64,000 bases of DNA from a virus. Both the position numbers and the translations under genes were made by a program. The first letter of the stretch is position 1; every line of letters begins with the position of its first letter. Positions 1-8,818 of the stretch are shown piece by piece. The stretch is taken from IMG/VR virus record IMGVR_UViG_3300042868_005520, positions 1 through 64,000 of that record, one strand, 5' to 3'. The notes under the pieces were generated by a model. That model was given only the letters and a program-made list of their open reading frames with translations. It was not told the DNA's origin and searched no databases.

Positions 1-510
1 ATTCTTCACGATGAATTGGAATACGACAATATCATTTATGTTTCCATGCAGGGACGCAAAGGTCAGGTGGTGAACGGCGGCTTTGGAGCCAAAGGATCTT
101 CCATTAACGGGGTAAAGACCTCCACAGCGGTAAAGCGTATTGGCTGTTCCATTTTGAAAAATTTGATTGAAGACACCAAACTCATTGTGGAAGACTTTAA
201 TACGGTGGACGAACTCACCACCTTTGTGGCAAAGGGAGACTCGTTCGAGGCAGAAGACAACCATCATGATGACCTTGCAATGACACTTGTGCTGTTTTCG
301 TGGCTGACCACCCAAGCCTATTTTAAGAGCATCACAGGCAGCGATATCCGAAAAGACCTGTACGAAGAACAAATTAAAAATTTAGAAGAAGAAATGACCC
401 CCTTTGGCTTTGTGGATGACGGTGACGCTCCCGCTGCTATTGTGGATAATCACGGCACAGTTTGGCGCGGCGGAACCAACGAAAACCTAGATATGGGGTG
501 GACATTTTAA
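1..510 (+). CDS. 17: Terminase large subunit, C-terminal part (gp17-like)
   Basis: The frame is open from base 1, so the gene starts upstream of the window. About 169 residues are visible. They match the nuclease end of T4-like gp17: a stretch on substrate handling, an acidic NHHDDLAMTLVL segment of the RNase H-fold nuclease where Asp residues bind metal, and a C-terminal tail ending GWTF. The large terminase drives ATP-dependent DNA packaging into the prohead and cuts the concatemer. The sheath gene follows 84 bp downstream, which is the T4 order 17-18-19-20. The ATPase half cannot be judged because it lies outside the window. Confidence 0.9.
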   Translation: MLHDELEYDNIIYVSMQGRKGQVVNGGFGAKGSSINGVKTSTAVKRIGCSILKNLIEDTKLIVEDFNTVDELTTFVAKGDSFEAEDNHHDDLAMTLVLFSWLTTQAYFKSITGSDIRKDLYEEQIKNLEEEMTPFGFVDDGDAPAAIVDNHGTVWRGGTNENLDMGWTF

Positions 511-594
511 TCCATCTGTGAATCCTTCAGAATAATACATACAATCAGAAGCGCAGTCACCACGAATTGACTTCTTCACGAAGGAGAACCCAAA
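511..594 (+). other. Leader between terminase and sheath genes
   Basis: An 84 bp gap. It holds an AT-rich AATACATA at about 534-541, which resembles the late-type boxes seen elsewhere in the window, and an AAGGAG ribosome binding site at about 581-586 before the sheath ATG. No gene or clear hairpin is visible. Confidence 0.4.
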
Positions 595-2598
595 ATGGCA
601 TTTAGAGTAAGTCCTGGCGTAAGTATCAAAGAAATCGACCTGACCACAGTTGTTCCTGCTGTCGCAACCACTCCTGGTGGTTTTGCTGGCTACTTCCACT
701 CTGGTCCTGCGGACGAAATCGTTACCGTAACAAACCAAACGGAACTTGTCAGTATCTTCGGCAAGCCGCAGAACGACAACTATGTGGACTTCTTTACGGC
801 AGCAAACTTCCTGTCGTATGGAAACAATATGCAAGTGGTTCGTGTGCTTGGATCTGCTTCCAGAAACTCTTCGGTTGGTAAGGGTGGCACAGCAGGTTTT
901 GCCACAGGCACCTTGCTTATCACCAACTCAACACAATTTGGAGCAAGCGCAGGTCTTTCTGCATCCGCTCCTGCTGAAGCAGGAGCCTTGTTTGCTTCCA
1001 AGTATCCTGGTGTTATTGGAAACAGCGTGAAAGTTGTTGTTACAACTGGATCAGGAACCACCACAGGAGGACTTTCTGCTGCTGCTCTTATGGGAGCCAG
1101 TTCATTAACAATTAAGGCACCTGGTACCACTTATGGATTTAGTGTGGGTGACGAAATTACATTTGCAGACGGAACATCAGTCACTGTAAGCGGTGTGTCT
1201 GGAAGAAGTGCAACTGCTGGAGACATTTTTGGTGTTACTGGTACTGTGGCTTCGGGAGTTTCGGTTACACTGCAAACACTACTGCCCACGGCTCAACTCA
1301 TCAACGCAACATATACGCACAAGAGCGTTTACGCAAAGTCGATTGGTTCCACCTCTTTCACCACTCCATATGCTTTTGACGCAGGTGGATCGGGAGATCA
1401 GATCAATGTGCTTGTTCTTGACAAGGACGGCACATTATCAGGAACAGTAAACACTGTGCTTGAGAAGTTTGAAGGCTTGTCTCGCGCAGAGGACGCAAAG
1501 AAGTTTGACGGCAGTAGCAATTACTACCGCACAGTAATAAACGAGCAGTCCAAGTATGTCTGGGCACTATCACGCGATATGGCATCCAACACAGGATTTA
1601 CTGCTACCAAGACAAATTGGAATACGCTTGGTGTTTCGCTTGCATCTCAAACCCACTTGGCAGATAGTGTAAACTCTTTCCATCTATCGGGAGCCGTTTC
1701 TGCTGCACCAACTGTATCCGAACTGTACGCAAACGGATGGAACAAGTTTGCCGATGCGGATGCAGTGGATGTGTCTCTGCTTCCAATGGGTGGGGCTTCA
1801 GCCACTCTTGCTCAACTAGTTGTGCAGAATGTCTGCGAGAAGCGTCTTGACTGCATGGCATTCGTTTCTCCAGCACAGAGTGATGTTGAAAATAAATTGC
1901 CGTATGAAGCCTTGAACAACCTCAAGACTTTCCGCGACAGCACCTTCAACATTAACTCATCCTACGCAGTCATTGACAGCGGTTGGAAGTACCAGTTGGA
2001 CACCTACAACAATGTGCTTCGGATTATGCCTCTGAACGCAGACATTGCAGGATTGGTTGCTCGTACCGAGTTCACCAACGAAGCGTGGTTCTCGCCAGCA
2101 GGATTCAATCGTGGTCAACTGAAGAATGTTGTTAAGTTGGCGTACAATCCATCTGCGGAAGCACATCGTGACGAGTTGTACACCCGTCAGGTAAACCCTG
2201 TGGTATCTTTCCCAGGCGAAGGGGTAATCCTGTTCGGTGACAAAACCGCTCAGTCCCGTCCAAGTGCGTTTGATCGCATCAATGTGCGCCGTCTGTTCAT
2301 TATTCTTGAGAAGGCAATTGCCACGGCTTCAAAGTTCTTCCTGTTCGAGCAGAACGATGCGTTCACTCGCTCTCAGTTCAAGAACCTTGTTGTTCCGTTC
2401 CTCAAGACTGTTCAGCAGCGTAGAGGCATCACCGATTTCAAGGTGGTGTGTGACGAAACCAACAATACGGGTGAAGTAATTGACCGCAACGAGTTCGTGG
2501 CTGATATATTTGTAAAGCCAACCCGCAGCGTCAATTTCATCTCTCTTAATTTTATTGCAACAAAGACAGGCGTTAGTTTCACCGAAGTCGGAGCGTAA
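595..2598 (+). CDS. 18: Tail sheath protein gp18
   Basis: A 667-residue contractile tail sheath subunit. The N-terminus (MAFRVSPGVSIKEIDLTTVV) is the typical start of myovirus sheath proteins. The C-terminal part contains the conserved region with DRINVRRLFIILEKAI and the closing GVSFTEVGA-type end. A variable Gly/Ser/Thr-rich insert (about residues 85-230) probably forms the outer protruding domain. The sheath surrounds the tube and contracts on infection. AAGGAG precedes the ATG at good spacing. It is similar in length to T4 gp18 (659 residues) and is followed directly by the tube gene, as in T4. Confidence 0.95.
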   Translation: MAFRVSPGVSIKEIDLTTVVPAVATTPGGFAGYFHSGPADEIVTVTNQTELVSIFGKPQNDNYVDFFTAANFLSYGNNMQVVRVLGSASRNSSVGKGGTAGFATGTLLITNSTQFGASAGLSASAPAEAGALFASKYPGVIGNSVKVVVTTGSGTTTGGLSAAALMGASSLTIKAPGTTYGFSVGDEITFADGTSVTVSGVSGRSATAGDIFGVTGTVASGVSVTLQTLLPTAQLINATYTHKSVYAKSIGSTSFTTPYAFDAGGSGDQINVLVLDKDGTLSGTVNTVLEKFEGLSRAEDAKKFDGSSNYYRTVINEQSKYVWALSRDMASNTGFTATKTNWNTLGVSLASQTHLADSVNSFHLSGAVSAAPTVSELYANGWNKFADADAVDVSLLPMGGASATLAQLVVQNVCEKRLDCMAFVSPAQSDVENKLPYEALNNLKTFRDSTFNINSSYAVIDSGWKYQLDTYNNVLRIMPLNADIAGLVARTEFTNEAWFSPAGFNRGQLKNVVKLAYNPSAEAHRDELYTRQVNPVVSFPGEGVILFGDKTAQSRPSAFDRINVRRLFIILEKAIATASKFFLFEQNDAFTRSQFKNLVVPFLKTVQQRRGITDFKVVCDETNNTGEVIDRNEFVADIFVKPTRSVNFISLNFIATKTGVSFTEVGA

Positions 2599-2601
2599 GG
2601 T

Positions 2602-2608
2602 CTAAATA
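2602..2608 (+). promoter_or_regulatory. Late-type box CTAAATA before gp19 gene
   Basis: CTAAATA lies 20 nt before the tube gene ATG. It is close to the T4 late promoter core TATAAATA read by gp55. The predicted start, 6 nt past the box, is an A. The box sits inside a small inverted repeat (GGTCT ... AGACC, 2599-2616). Confidence 0.45.
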
Positions 2609-2628
2609 ATAAGACCAAGGAGTAATCA

Positions 2629-3240
2629 ATGCCAGTAGATCCAACAAACAATATTTCAGGATTCGTAAACGCCTTTGCTGGCGGTGGTGTTCGTACCAAC
2701 CTGTTCCTAGTCACAGGAAATATTCCTGGCTACCAGAACAACCGCGCAATCTCTTTCTTGTGCAAGGCTGCACAGATTCCTGCGTCCTCGCTTGGAACTA
2801 TTGAAGTTCCGTATCGTGGTCGCAGAATCAAACTTCCAGGAGATCGCACATTCCAAGACTGGACAATCACAGTTATTTCCGATGCGAACATGAGTCTTCG
2901 CTCAGGATTTGAGTTTTGGAGTGCAACCTTTAATTCTCATGTCAGCAACATTACCTCAAACAACTTCATGCAGTTCATGCCTACATGGTCTGTTACGCAA
3001 CTGCTTCGTGATGGTGAGCCGCTTCGCACATACAATTTCATTGGATGCTATCCAAGTGAAGTTGGAGCAATTGATCTCTCATACGAGAACAATGACTCTA
3101 TTGCAGAGTTCCCTGTTACCCTGAACTACTCTTGGTGGGAGGCTGCTCAAGGTGGTGCTGTTCCTGCTACGGGTACTGGTCAGGAAAACATTCAGGCTCT
3201 ATTGCAGCAGTCGGGGATCAATATCGGTCAAGGTTTCTGA
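2629..3240 (+). CDS. 19: Tail tube protein gp19
   Basis: A 203-residue protein of the T4 gp19 family, the subunit that stacks in rings to form the inner tube of the contractile tail. The sequence shows the family pattern: hydrophobic start (NNISGFVNAFAGGGVRTNLF), GTIEVPYRGRRIKLPGDRTF, then WTITVISD and the C-terminal LNYSWWEA segment. AAGGAG lies before the ATG. It sits between sheath and portal genes, as in T4. A shorter paralogue lies at 8819-9343. Confidence 0.95.
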   Translation: MPVDPTNNISGFVNAFAGGGVRTNLFLVTGNIPGYQNNRAISFLCKAAQIPASSLGTIEVPYRGRRIKLPGDRTFQDWTITVISDANMSLRSGFEFWSATFNSHVSNITSNNFMQFMPTWSVTQLLRDGEPLRTYNFIGCYPSEVGAIDLSYENNDSIAEFPVTLNYSWWEAAQGGAVPATGTGQENIQALLQQSGINIGQGF

Positions 3241-3267
3241 TACTCTTTTTGACAGGATTCTTTATTT

Positions 3268-4908
3268 ATGGCTATCAAACTTTTTGGCTTTTCTATTGGT
3301 AAAGAAGAGAAGGAGACTTCCAAGGATGAACTTCCAAAGAAGTCTCTTTCTTTTGTAGCACCTGATCAGGATGACGGCGCGATTCCACTAGAAGTGGGTG
3401 GTTACTTTGGAACCGCTGTTGACTTTGACGGCGCAATCAAAACCGATCTAGACCTTATCAAGAAATATCGTGACATGGCAATCCACCCTGAAGTGGAGTC
3501 TGCTATTGCTGATATCTGTAATGAGTCTATTGTGTATGACGATACTTTTACTACGGTAAAGATCGACACCACAAACATTAAGTACAGCAAGTCTATTAAA
3601 GACAAAGTGGAATCGGAGTTTGAAGAAGTCCTGAAACTCATGAATTTCTCTCGCCGTGGTTTTGAGATATTCCGCAAATGGTATGTGGACGGACGAATTT
3701 ATTACCACATCATTATTGATGAAGCCAACAAGAAGAAGGGCATTCTTGAAATTCGTCCTATTGATCCCACGAAGATTCGTAAGATTCGTAAGATTCACAA
3801 GAAGCCCATGTCACAGCAGTCTCCCCTTGGTGTTCAAATAGTAACATCGGTGGAAGAGTTCTATGTGTACAACGAACAAGAGCCTGGTTCCACTGCGCTC
3901 TCGATTGAAGGGTTAAAGATCTACCCTGATTCCATCTGCTTTGTTCACAGCGGACTGTATGACGGATATCGCAAGAAAGTAATTGGATATCTGCACAAGG
4001 CTATCAAGGCTTTGAATCAACTTCGCATGATTGAAGACGCAGTGGTGATTTATCGCATTACTCGCGCACCAGAACGCCGTGTGTTCTATGTGGATGTTGG
4101 TAACCTGCCCAAGCAGAAGGCAGAAGAGTATGTGCGTGGACTCATGCAGAAGTACCGCAACAAACTCATGTACGATCCACAGACAGGTGAGATTGCAGAT
4201 TCCCGCAAGCATATGTCCATGCTTGAAGACTTTTGGATGCCTCGCCGCGAAGGTGGTCGTGGCACAGAAATCTCAACGCTTGAAGGCGGACAGAATCTTT
4301 CGGAAATGGAAGATGTAAAGTACTTCCAAAAGAAACTCTTTCAATCGCTTAATGTTCCCACCTCTCGTATGGAAGAATCCACTGGATTCAACATGGGCAG
4401 GTCTTCAGAGATTTCACGCGATGAAGTGAAATTCTTTAAGTTCATTGAACGACTCCGCATGAAGTTCTCTGAAGTATTCCTTGAACTGCTGCGTGTGCAG
4501 TTGGTTCTCAAGGGAGTTATTCGTGAGGACGAGTGGGCAGATATTGAAAGCCGTCTAATATTCAAATTTGCAAAGGATTCGCATTTCTCCGAACTCAAGG
4601 AAAGCGAAGTTCTCAAAGATCGTCTTGCCAGTGCACGGGAAGCAGAGGATTTTGTTGGCAAGTACTATTCTCGTGAATGGGTACGCAAGATGATTCTGCG
4701 TCAAACCGAAGACGATGTGGAGCAGATCGACAAGCAGATCAAGGAAGAAAAGGCTTCAGGAGTTATTGCTCCACCTGAAGGTGCTGTTCCTCCTGAAGCG
4801 CAGCAAGCCCAACCTCCTGCTCCAGCCCCTGCTGCGGGTGGGGACGGACAACCACAGGTAACTATTGGTGAAATCGTCCCTGATGACGAAAAGGAGTGGA
4901 ACTCGTAA
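3268..4908 (+). CDS. 20: Portal protein gp20
   Basis: A 546-residue portal (head-tail connector) subunit, close to the 524 residues of T4 gp20. Conserved segments include YFGTAVDFDGAIKTDLDLI near the N-terminus, the ERRVFYVDVGNLPKQKAEEY region at about residue 270, and the TLEGGQNLSEMEDVKYFQKK tunnel-loop region. The last 50 residues are Pro/Ala-rich and look disordered. The dodecameric portal starts prohead assembly and is the DNA channel for the terminase. Its stop overlaps the next small gene by one base. Confidence 0.95.
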   Translation: MAIKLFGFSIGKEEKETSKDELPKKSLSFVAPDQDDGAIPLEVGGYFGTAVDFDGAIKTDLDLIKKYRDMAIHPEVESAIADICNESIVYDDTFTTVKIDTTNIKYSKSIKDKVESEFEEVLKLMNFSRRGFEIFRKWYVDGRIYYHIIIDEANKKKGILEIRPIDPTKIRKIRKIHKKPMSQQSPLGVQIVTSVEEFYVYNEQEPGSTALSIEGLKIYPDSICFVHSGLYDGYRKKVIGYLHKAIKALNQLRMIEDAVVIYRITRAPERRVFYVDVGNLPKQKAEEYVRGLMQKYRNKLMYDPQTGEIADSRKHMSMLEDFWMPRREGGRGTEISTLEGGQNLSEMEDVKYFQKKLFQSLNVPTSRMEESTGFNMGRSSEISRDEVKFFKFIERLRMKFSEVFLELLRVQLVLKGVIREDEWADIESRLIFKFAKDSHFSELKESEVLKDRLASAREAEDFVGKYYSREWVRKMILRQTEDDVEQIDKQIKEEKASGVIAPPEGAVPPEAQQAQPPAPAPAAGGDGQPQVTIGEIVPDDEKEWNS

Positions 4909-5075
4909 TGCTGCATTCATTTGAAGAATTCAAGACCGCTGTGCTGTGCTCCCTACAGGACAAGATTGCCGAACGGATCTCCCAAGAGCGGGAATCGCTT
5001 TCAAATAGTCTGCTTCGGGGTGAAAATGTGGACTCGGATGAAATAGATACCGAGTCAAGCACCAAAGAAAACTAA
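4908..5075 (+). CDS. Small acidic protein in the gp67 position
   Basis: A 55-residue ORF beginning MLHSFEEFKT and ending in an acidic, Ser/Thr-rich tail (DSDEIDTESSTKEN). Its ATG shares one base with the portal stop, which indicates translational coupling. In T4 the genes between portal and protease encode the small prohead core proteins gp67 and gp68, so position suggests a core or scaffold role. Sequence similarity is too weak to prove it. Confidence 0.65.
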   Translation: MLHSFEEFKTAVLCSLQDKIAERISQERESLSNSLLRGENVDSDEIDTESSTKEN

Positions 5076-5078
5076 ATA
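5072..5078 (+). promoter_or_regulatory. Late-type box CTAAATA
   Basis: CTAAATA overlaps the stop of the small acidic gene and lies 25 nt before the next ATG (5104). That ATG has its own AAGGAG, so a short leader is expected. Confidence 0.4.
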
Positions 5079-5103
5079 ATTAGTCGCAAAGGAGTAGACA
5101 CAT

Positions 5104-5391
5104 ATGGACACAAATAAACGAATCGCTCGCGCAATGTTGAAGAAGAGTTTTGCTGAAGCCAAGGAATTGGTTTTCAAGTCGCTCTACGCCAAGGCATCAC
5201 TTGCTTTGGACGAGGCTCGTTACGCCGTGGCTAATGCTATATTCAATGAAGCCAAGAAGTCTCCCGCCACAAGCGTTCCTGCTGGTGCTTCTGAAGAAGA
5301 ACACGCCAAGGCTCGTGCCGCCAATCCGTACCGTGTTCGTCTTGGAAAAGGCAAACCTGCTGGTGCAGTTGACAAGGCGGAAAAGAAGTGA
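5104..5391 (+). CDS. Small Ala/Lys-rich protein in the gp68 position
   Basis: A 95-residue protein, rich in Ala and Lys, with an amphipathic helical N-terminal half (RIARAMLKKSFAEAKELVF) and a basic tail. It lies between the portal and the prohead protease, where T4 carries gp68, a prohead core component. That role is inferred from position and composition. It has a good ribosome binding site (AAGGAG at about 5089) and a 4 bp overlap with the protease gene. Confidence 0.65.
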   Translation: MDTNKRIARAMLKKSFAEAKELVFKSLYAKASLALDEARYAVANAIFNEAKKSPATSVPAGASEEEHAKARAANPYRVRLGKGKPAGAVDKAEKK

Positions 5392-6029
5392 AACTAATCA
5401 CTGAAACAACCCAAAGCGTTCAATGGCTCACCGAAGAAAAGAACGGTCAGAAGCACTATTTCATTGAAGGCGTGTTCATGCAGTCGGAGATGAAGAACCG
5501 CAATGGTCGTATGTATCCTTCTGCCGTCATGGATAAAGAGGTTGATCGCTACAACACCGAATATGTAAAGCAGAATCGCGCAATGGGCGAACTTGGTCAC
5601 CCTGAAGGACCAACGGTTAACCTTGAGCGTGTGTCCCATATCATCAAGGACTTGCGTATAGAGGGAAAAGACATCTACGGCAAGGCTAAGATTCTCGATA
5701 CTCCATACGGAAAGATTGTCAAGAACCTCGTGGAAGAAGGAGCCAAACTTGGCGTTTCTTCCCGTGGTATGGGCAGTCTTAAAGAACAGGATGGAGTGAA
5801 TGTTGTTCAGGAAGATTTCATGTTGGCGGCAGTTGATGTGGTTGCAGATCCGTCTGCACCCAACGCTTTCGTGAACGGAATCATGGAAGGTCGGGAGTGG
5901 ATTTGGAACAACGGGATTCTCAAGCCTGTTGTGATTGAGGAATACAAGAAAATCATTGAGAAAACACCGTCACGAAAACTAGAAGAACAAACGATGCGTT
6001 TGTTCGCGGACTTCATTTCAAAACTCTGA
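5388..6029 (+). CDS. 21: Prohead core protease gp21
   Basis: A 213-residue serine protease of the T4 gp21 family that cleaves the scaffold, the capsid protein and itself during head maturation. The family signatures are visible: the His-containing GELGHPEGPTVNLERVSH (about residues 65-82) and the Ser-containing GVSSRGMGSL (about residues 122-131). The N-terminal NGRMYPSAVMDKEVDRY is also typical. Length equals T4 gp21 (212). The ATG overlaps the previous stop, which indicates coupling, and the scaffold gene follows as in T4. Confidence 0.95.
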   Translation: MKLITETTQSVQWLTEEKNGQKHYFIEGVFMQSEMKNRNGRMYPSAVMDKEVDRYNTEYVKQNRAMGELGHPEGPTVNLERVSHIIKDLRIEGKDIYGKAKILDTPYGKIVKNLVEEGAKLGVSSRGMGSLKEQDGVNVVQEDFMLAAVDVVADPSAPNAFVNGIMEGREWIWNNGILKPVVIEEYKKIIEKTPSRKLEEQTMRLFADFISKL

Positions 6030-6034
6030 GTAGT

Positions 6035-6041
6035 CTACATA
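6035..6041 (+). promoter_or_regulatory. Late-type box CTACATA before gp22 gene
   Basis: CTACATA lies 25 nt before the scaffold ATG. The predicted start, 6 nt after the box, is an A, and AAGGAG follows. This is the A-to-C variant of the CTAAATA box. Confidence 0.4.
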
Positions 6042-6066
6042 TTTCCAACGAAGGAGATTCACAGTC

Positions 6067-7251
6067 ATGGCAAGAGAAAATATCGAAGATGTCATCAAGA
6101 AGGTAATTCTGGGCGAAGGCTTTCTAGCCGAGACTGCACAGGATCCAGATCCAACTGAAGACGAGGACACCTCGGAAGAGGATGCTTCGGCTGATGAGGG
6201 TTTTGAAGTCGAGGAAATCGACGAAGCCAAGTGCGATGACAAGGAAGAGGACGAAGACGAATCCGAGGACGAAGAGTCCGAAGAGGAAGAAGAACCCAAG
6301 GGCAAGAAGAAGATGCCAGCATTCCTCAAGGGAAAATTTGGCAAGAAGGGCAAGTCCGAAATGGAAGAAGCCGTGTCTGACTACGCCAGCACCAATATCA
6401 CCCATGATGTAAACAAGAAGGGTGCTAAGATTGCCGAACCAACTGGCGATGCCAGTGGTAAGAACAAGGGCACCATCAAGGCTAAACCTTCTGCTGCCAA
6501 GGCTGAAACCAAGATCCCTGAGATCAAGCCCACCGTCAAGGAAGATATTGCTGCCATGCTGACAGGCGAAGACCTTTCAGAAGAATTCAAGACTTCTGCT
6601 GCCACTCTCTTTGAGGCTCACCTCGCAGAGCGTGTTTATCAGATCGAAGAGGAATTGAAGGGGCAATACGAAGATCTTCTTGAGCAGCACACCGTTGCTG
6701 TTACCGAAGAACTCGTTGAGCGCATTGACGATTACCTCAACTATGTGGTCGAAGAGTGGATGCAAGAGAACCGTCTCGCTGTAGAGAAGGGTCTTCGCAC
6801 CGAGATCACCGAAAACTTTATCTCGAACCTCAAGGGACTCTTCACCGAGTCGTACATTGAAGTTCCTGAAGACAAACTCGACTTGTTTGAATCCACTGTT
6901 GATCAGGCGGAAGCCCTCAACAGCGAACTTCAAGGACAGGTCGAGAAGAACATGGAACTCTCAGAAGAAGTCGAGCAACTCAAGTGCGAGATCATCTTCC
7001 GCGAGATTTCCGAAGGAATGACTGATACTGAAGTTGAAAAACTTCGCCGTCTCGCAGAAGACCTAGAGTTTGATACGATTGAGCAGTTTGCCGAAAAGAT
7101 TGGTGTTCTCTGCGAGAACATTGGATCCATCGGAACAGTAGCAGAAGAAGCATCATCGGAAGAAGGACTCGAAGAGTCCTACGAAGACGCTTCGGAAGCA
7201 ACCCCGCTCGTTGAAGCGTATGTGCGCTCCATGAGCAAGTCACGAGAGTAA
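6067..7251 (+). CDS. 22: Prohead scaffold protein gp22
   Basis: A 394-residue acidic protein. Residues 20-80 are almost all Asp/Glu/Ser, followed by a Lys-rich patch (GKKKMPAFLKGKFGKKGK). The rest is predicted coiled coil with many Glu and Leu. This fits T4 gp22, the main internal scaffold that gp21 degrades, though it is longer than T4 gp22 (269). The extended acidic/basic N-terminal region is the main difference. Its position between protease and major capsid genes is decisive. AAGGAG precedes the ATG. Confidence 0.88.
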   Translation: MARENIEDVIKKVILGEGFLAETAQDPDPTEDEDTSEEDASADEGFEVEEIDEAKCDDKEEDEDESEDEESEEEEEPKGKKKMPAFLKGKFGKKGKSEMEEAVSDYASTNITHDVNKKGAKIAEPTGDASGKNKGTIKAKPSAAKAETKIPEIKPTVKEDIAAMLTGEDLSEEFKTSAATLFEAHLAERVYQIEEELKGQYEDLLEQHTVAVTEELVERIDDYLNYVVEEWMQENRLAVEKGLRTEITENFISNLKGLFTESYIEVPEDKLDLFESTVDQAEALNSELQGQVEKNMELSEEVEQLKCEIIFREISEGMTDTEVEKLRRLAEDLEFDTIEQFAEKIGVLCENIGSIGTVAEEASSEEGLEESYEDASEATPLVEAYVRSMSKSRE

Positions 7252-7294
7252 ACCACAGTCACAGACTGTTTAACAGTTTCAAGGAGATACTAAC

Positions 7295-8749
7295 ATGGCA
7301 GAAGAAAAGTTTCTAACCGAGGCGGCTATCCGTAAGTGGAAGCCTGTTCTCGATCACAAGGACATGAGTCCTATCACGGACGCTCACAAGCGTGCAACAA
7401 TGGCAACTCTTTTGGAGAACCAAGAGAAGGCAATCAAGGAGCAAATGCTCGTTGAAGTCAGCCCAGGCAACGCAGTTGGTAACGGTATGTCCTCCACCAT
7501 CAGCGGCAATGCTTCGATGCAGGGTTACGATCCAATTCTTATCCAATTGGTTCGTCGCGCCATGCCAAATCTCATGGCATACGACATCTGCGGCGTTCAG
7601 GCTATGTCGGCTCCGACAGGCTTGATCTTTGCAATGCGTACCAAGTACGGTGCACAGTCTGGCACCGAGGCTCTGTTCCAGGAACCAATGACCACATACA
7701 GTGGTTCGTCCTCCGCTAACAGTAGCGGTGGTTCGGGTGCTGCTGCTGGTGGTGCAGCCGTTGGTAACACTGCTGCATTCGGTTCAAACATTGGTGTTGA
7801 TCCGTTTGCTGGTCTTCCAGGTCTTGGCGATCCAAACAGCGTCAGTGGTATCACCACTGGTTCGGGTATTCGTACTACGACTGGTGAAGGTGAAGCACCA
7901 AACGAGATGGCATTCAGTATCGAGCGCGTGGCTGTTCAGGCTGCAACTCGTATGCTTGCTGCCTCGTACAGCGTTGAACTTGCTCAGGATCTCAAGGCTG
8001 TTCACGGGCTTGATGCCGAGACTGAACTTGCGAACATTCTCAGCACGGAAATTCTTGCTGAAATCAACCGCGAAGTTGTCCGTACTGTGTACAAGACAGC
8101 CAAACTCGGTGCACAGCAGACCGACCTTTACTACAAGACCGTAGTTGGTGGTCTGTCCGCTGCTGGTACTGCCACAGTCGGTGGCGTGTACGATCTCATT
8201 CAGGACTCAGATGGTCGTTGGAGCGCGGAAAAGTTCCGTGGTCTGATGTTCCAGATTGAGCGTGAATGCAATCAGATCGCCAAGGATACCCGTCGCGGTA
8301 AGGGCAACTTCATCATCTGCTCCGCAGATGTTGCTTCAGCCCTCGCAATGGGTGGTTTCTTGAACATCTCACCTGCTCTTAACACCACCCTTGATGTTGA
8401 TGACACTGGCAATACCTTTGCTGGTACCCTCAACGGCAAGATCAAGGTGTACATTGATCCGTACATCGACACCACTGCAACCAGTGGCAGCAACTTTGTA
8501 CTCACGGGATACAAGGGCAGCAGCCCATACGATGCAGGTATCTTCTACTGCCCGTATGTTCCGCTTCAGATGATGCGTGCTGTTGATACTTCTACCTTCC
8601 AGCCAAAGATGGCATTCAAGACCCGCTACGGCATGGTCGCGAACCCCTTTGCAGAAGGCACAACCGTTGGTTTCGGCGGTATCAAGACTCGCGCAAATGT
8701 CTACTACCGTATCTTCCGCGTGGACAACCTCCACGGCGTGGCTTCGTAA
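7295..8749 (+). CDS. 23: Major capsid protein gp23
   Basis: A 484-residue HK97-fold major capsid protein of the T4 gp23 family. Conserved segments include LIQLVRRAMPNLMAYDICGV, the GPTGLIFAMRTKYG-like APTGLIFAMRTKYG, the FSIERVAVQAATRMLAASYS region and the C-terminal ANPFAEGTTVGFGGI. The N-terminal about 60 residues should be removed by gp21. It follows the scaffold gene and is ended by a strong terminator, which fits very high late expression. AAGGAG lies before the ATG. Confidence 0.97.
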   Translation: MAEEKFLTEAAIRKWKPVLDHKDMSPITDAHKRATMATLLENQEKAIKEQMLVEVSPGNAVGNGMSSTISGNASMQGYDPILIQLVRRAMPNLMAYDICGVQAMSAPTGLIFAMRTKYGAQSGTEALFQEPMTTYSGSSSANSSGGSGAAAGGAAVGNTAAFGSNIGVDPFAGLPGLGDPNSVSGITTGSGIRTTTGEGEAPNEMAFSIERVAVQAATRMLAASYSVELAQDLKAVHGLDAETELANILSTEILAEINREVVRTVYKTAKLGAQQTDLYYKTVVGGLSAAGTATVGGVYDLIQDSDGRWSAEKFRGLMFQIERECNQIAKDTRRGKGNFIICSADVASALAMGGFLNISPALNTTLDVDDTGNTFAGTLNGKIKVYIDPYIDTTATSGSNFVLTGYKGSSPYDAGIFYCPYVPLQMMRAVDTSTFQPKMAFKTRYGMVANPFAEGTTVGFGGIKTRANVYYRIFRVDNLHGVAS

Positions 8750-8774
8750 TAGACTGCTCACAAGCAAAGACATG

Positions 8775-8810
8775 GGGGAGGGCTTCACGCCCTCCCCTGT
8801 TCTTTTCTAC
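8775..8810 (+). terminator. Rho-independent terminator after gp23
   Basis: A 9 bp GC-rich stem (GGGGAGGGC pairing with GCCCTCCCC), 5 nt loop TTCAC, then a T-rich stretch TGTTCTTTTC. It lies 25 bp after the major capsid stop. Confidence 0.85.
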
Positions 8811-8813
8811 ATA
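8807..8813 (+). promoter_or_regulatory. Late-type box CTACATA, 5 nt before ATG
   Basis: CTACATA is followed by exactly 5 nt and then the ATG at 8819. No Shine-Dalgarno sequence is visible. If this is a gp55 promoter the mRNA would start at or next to the ATG. Confidence 0.45.
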
Positions 8814-8818
8814 CTTGT

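Noticed and set aside
6018-6353. Minus-strand serine-rich open frame
   Set aside because: It is the mirror of the acidic scaffold gene gp22.
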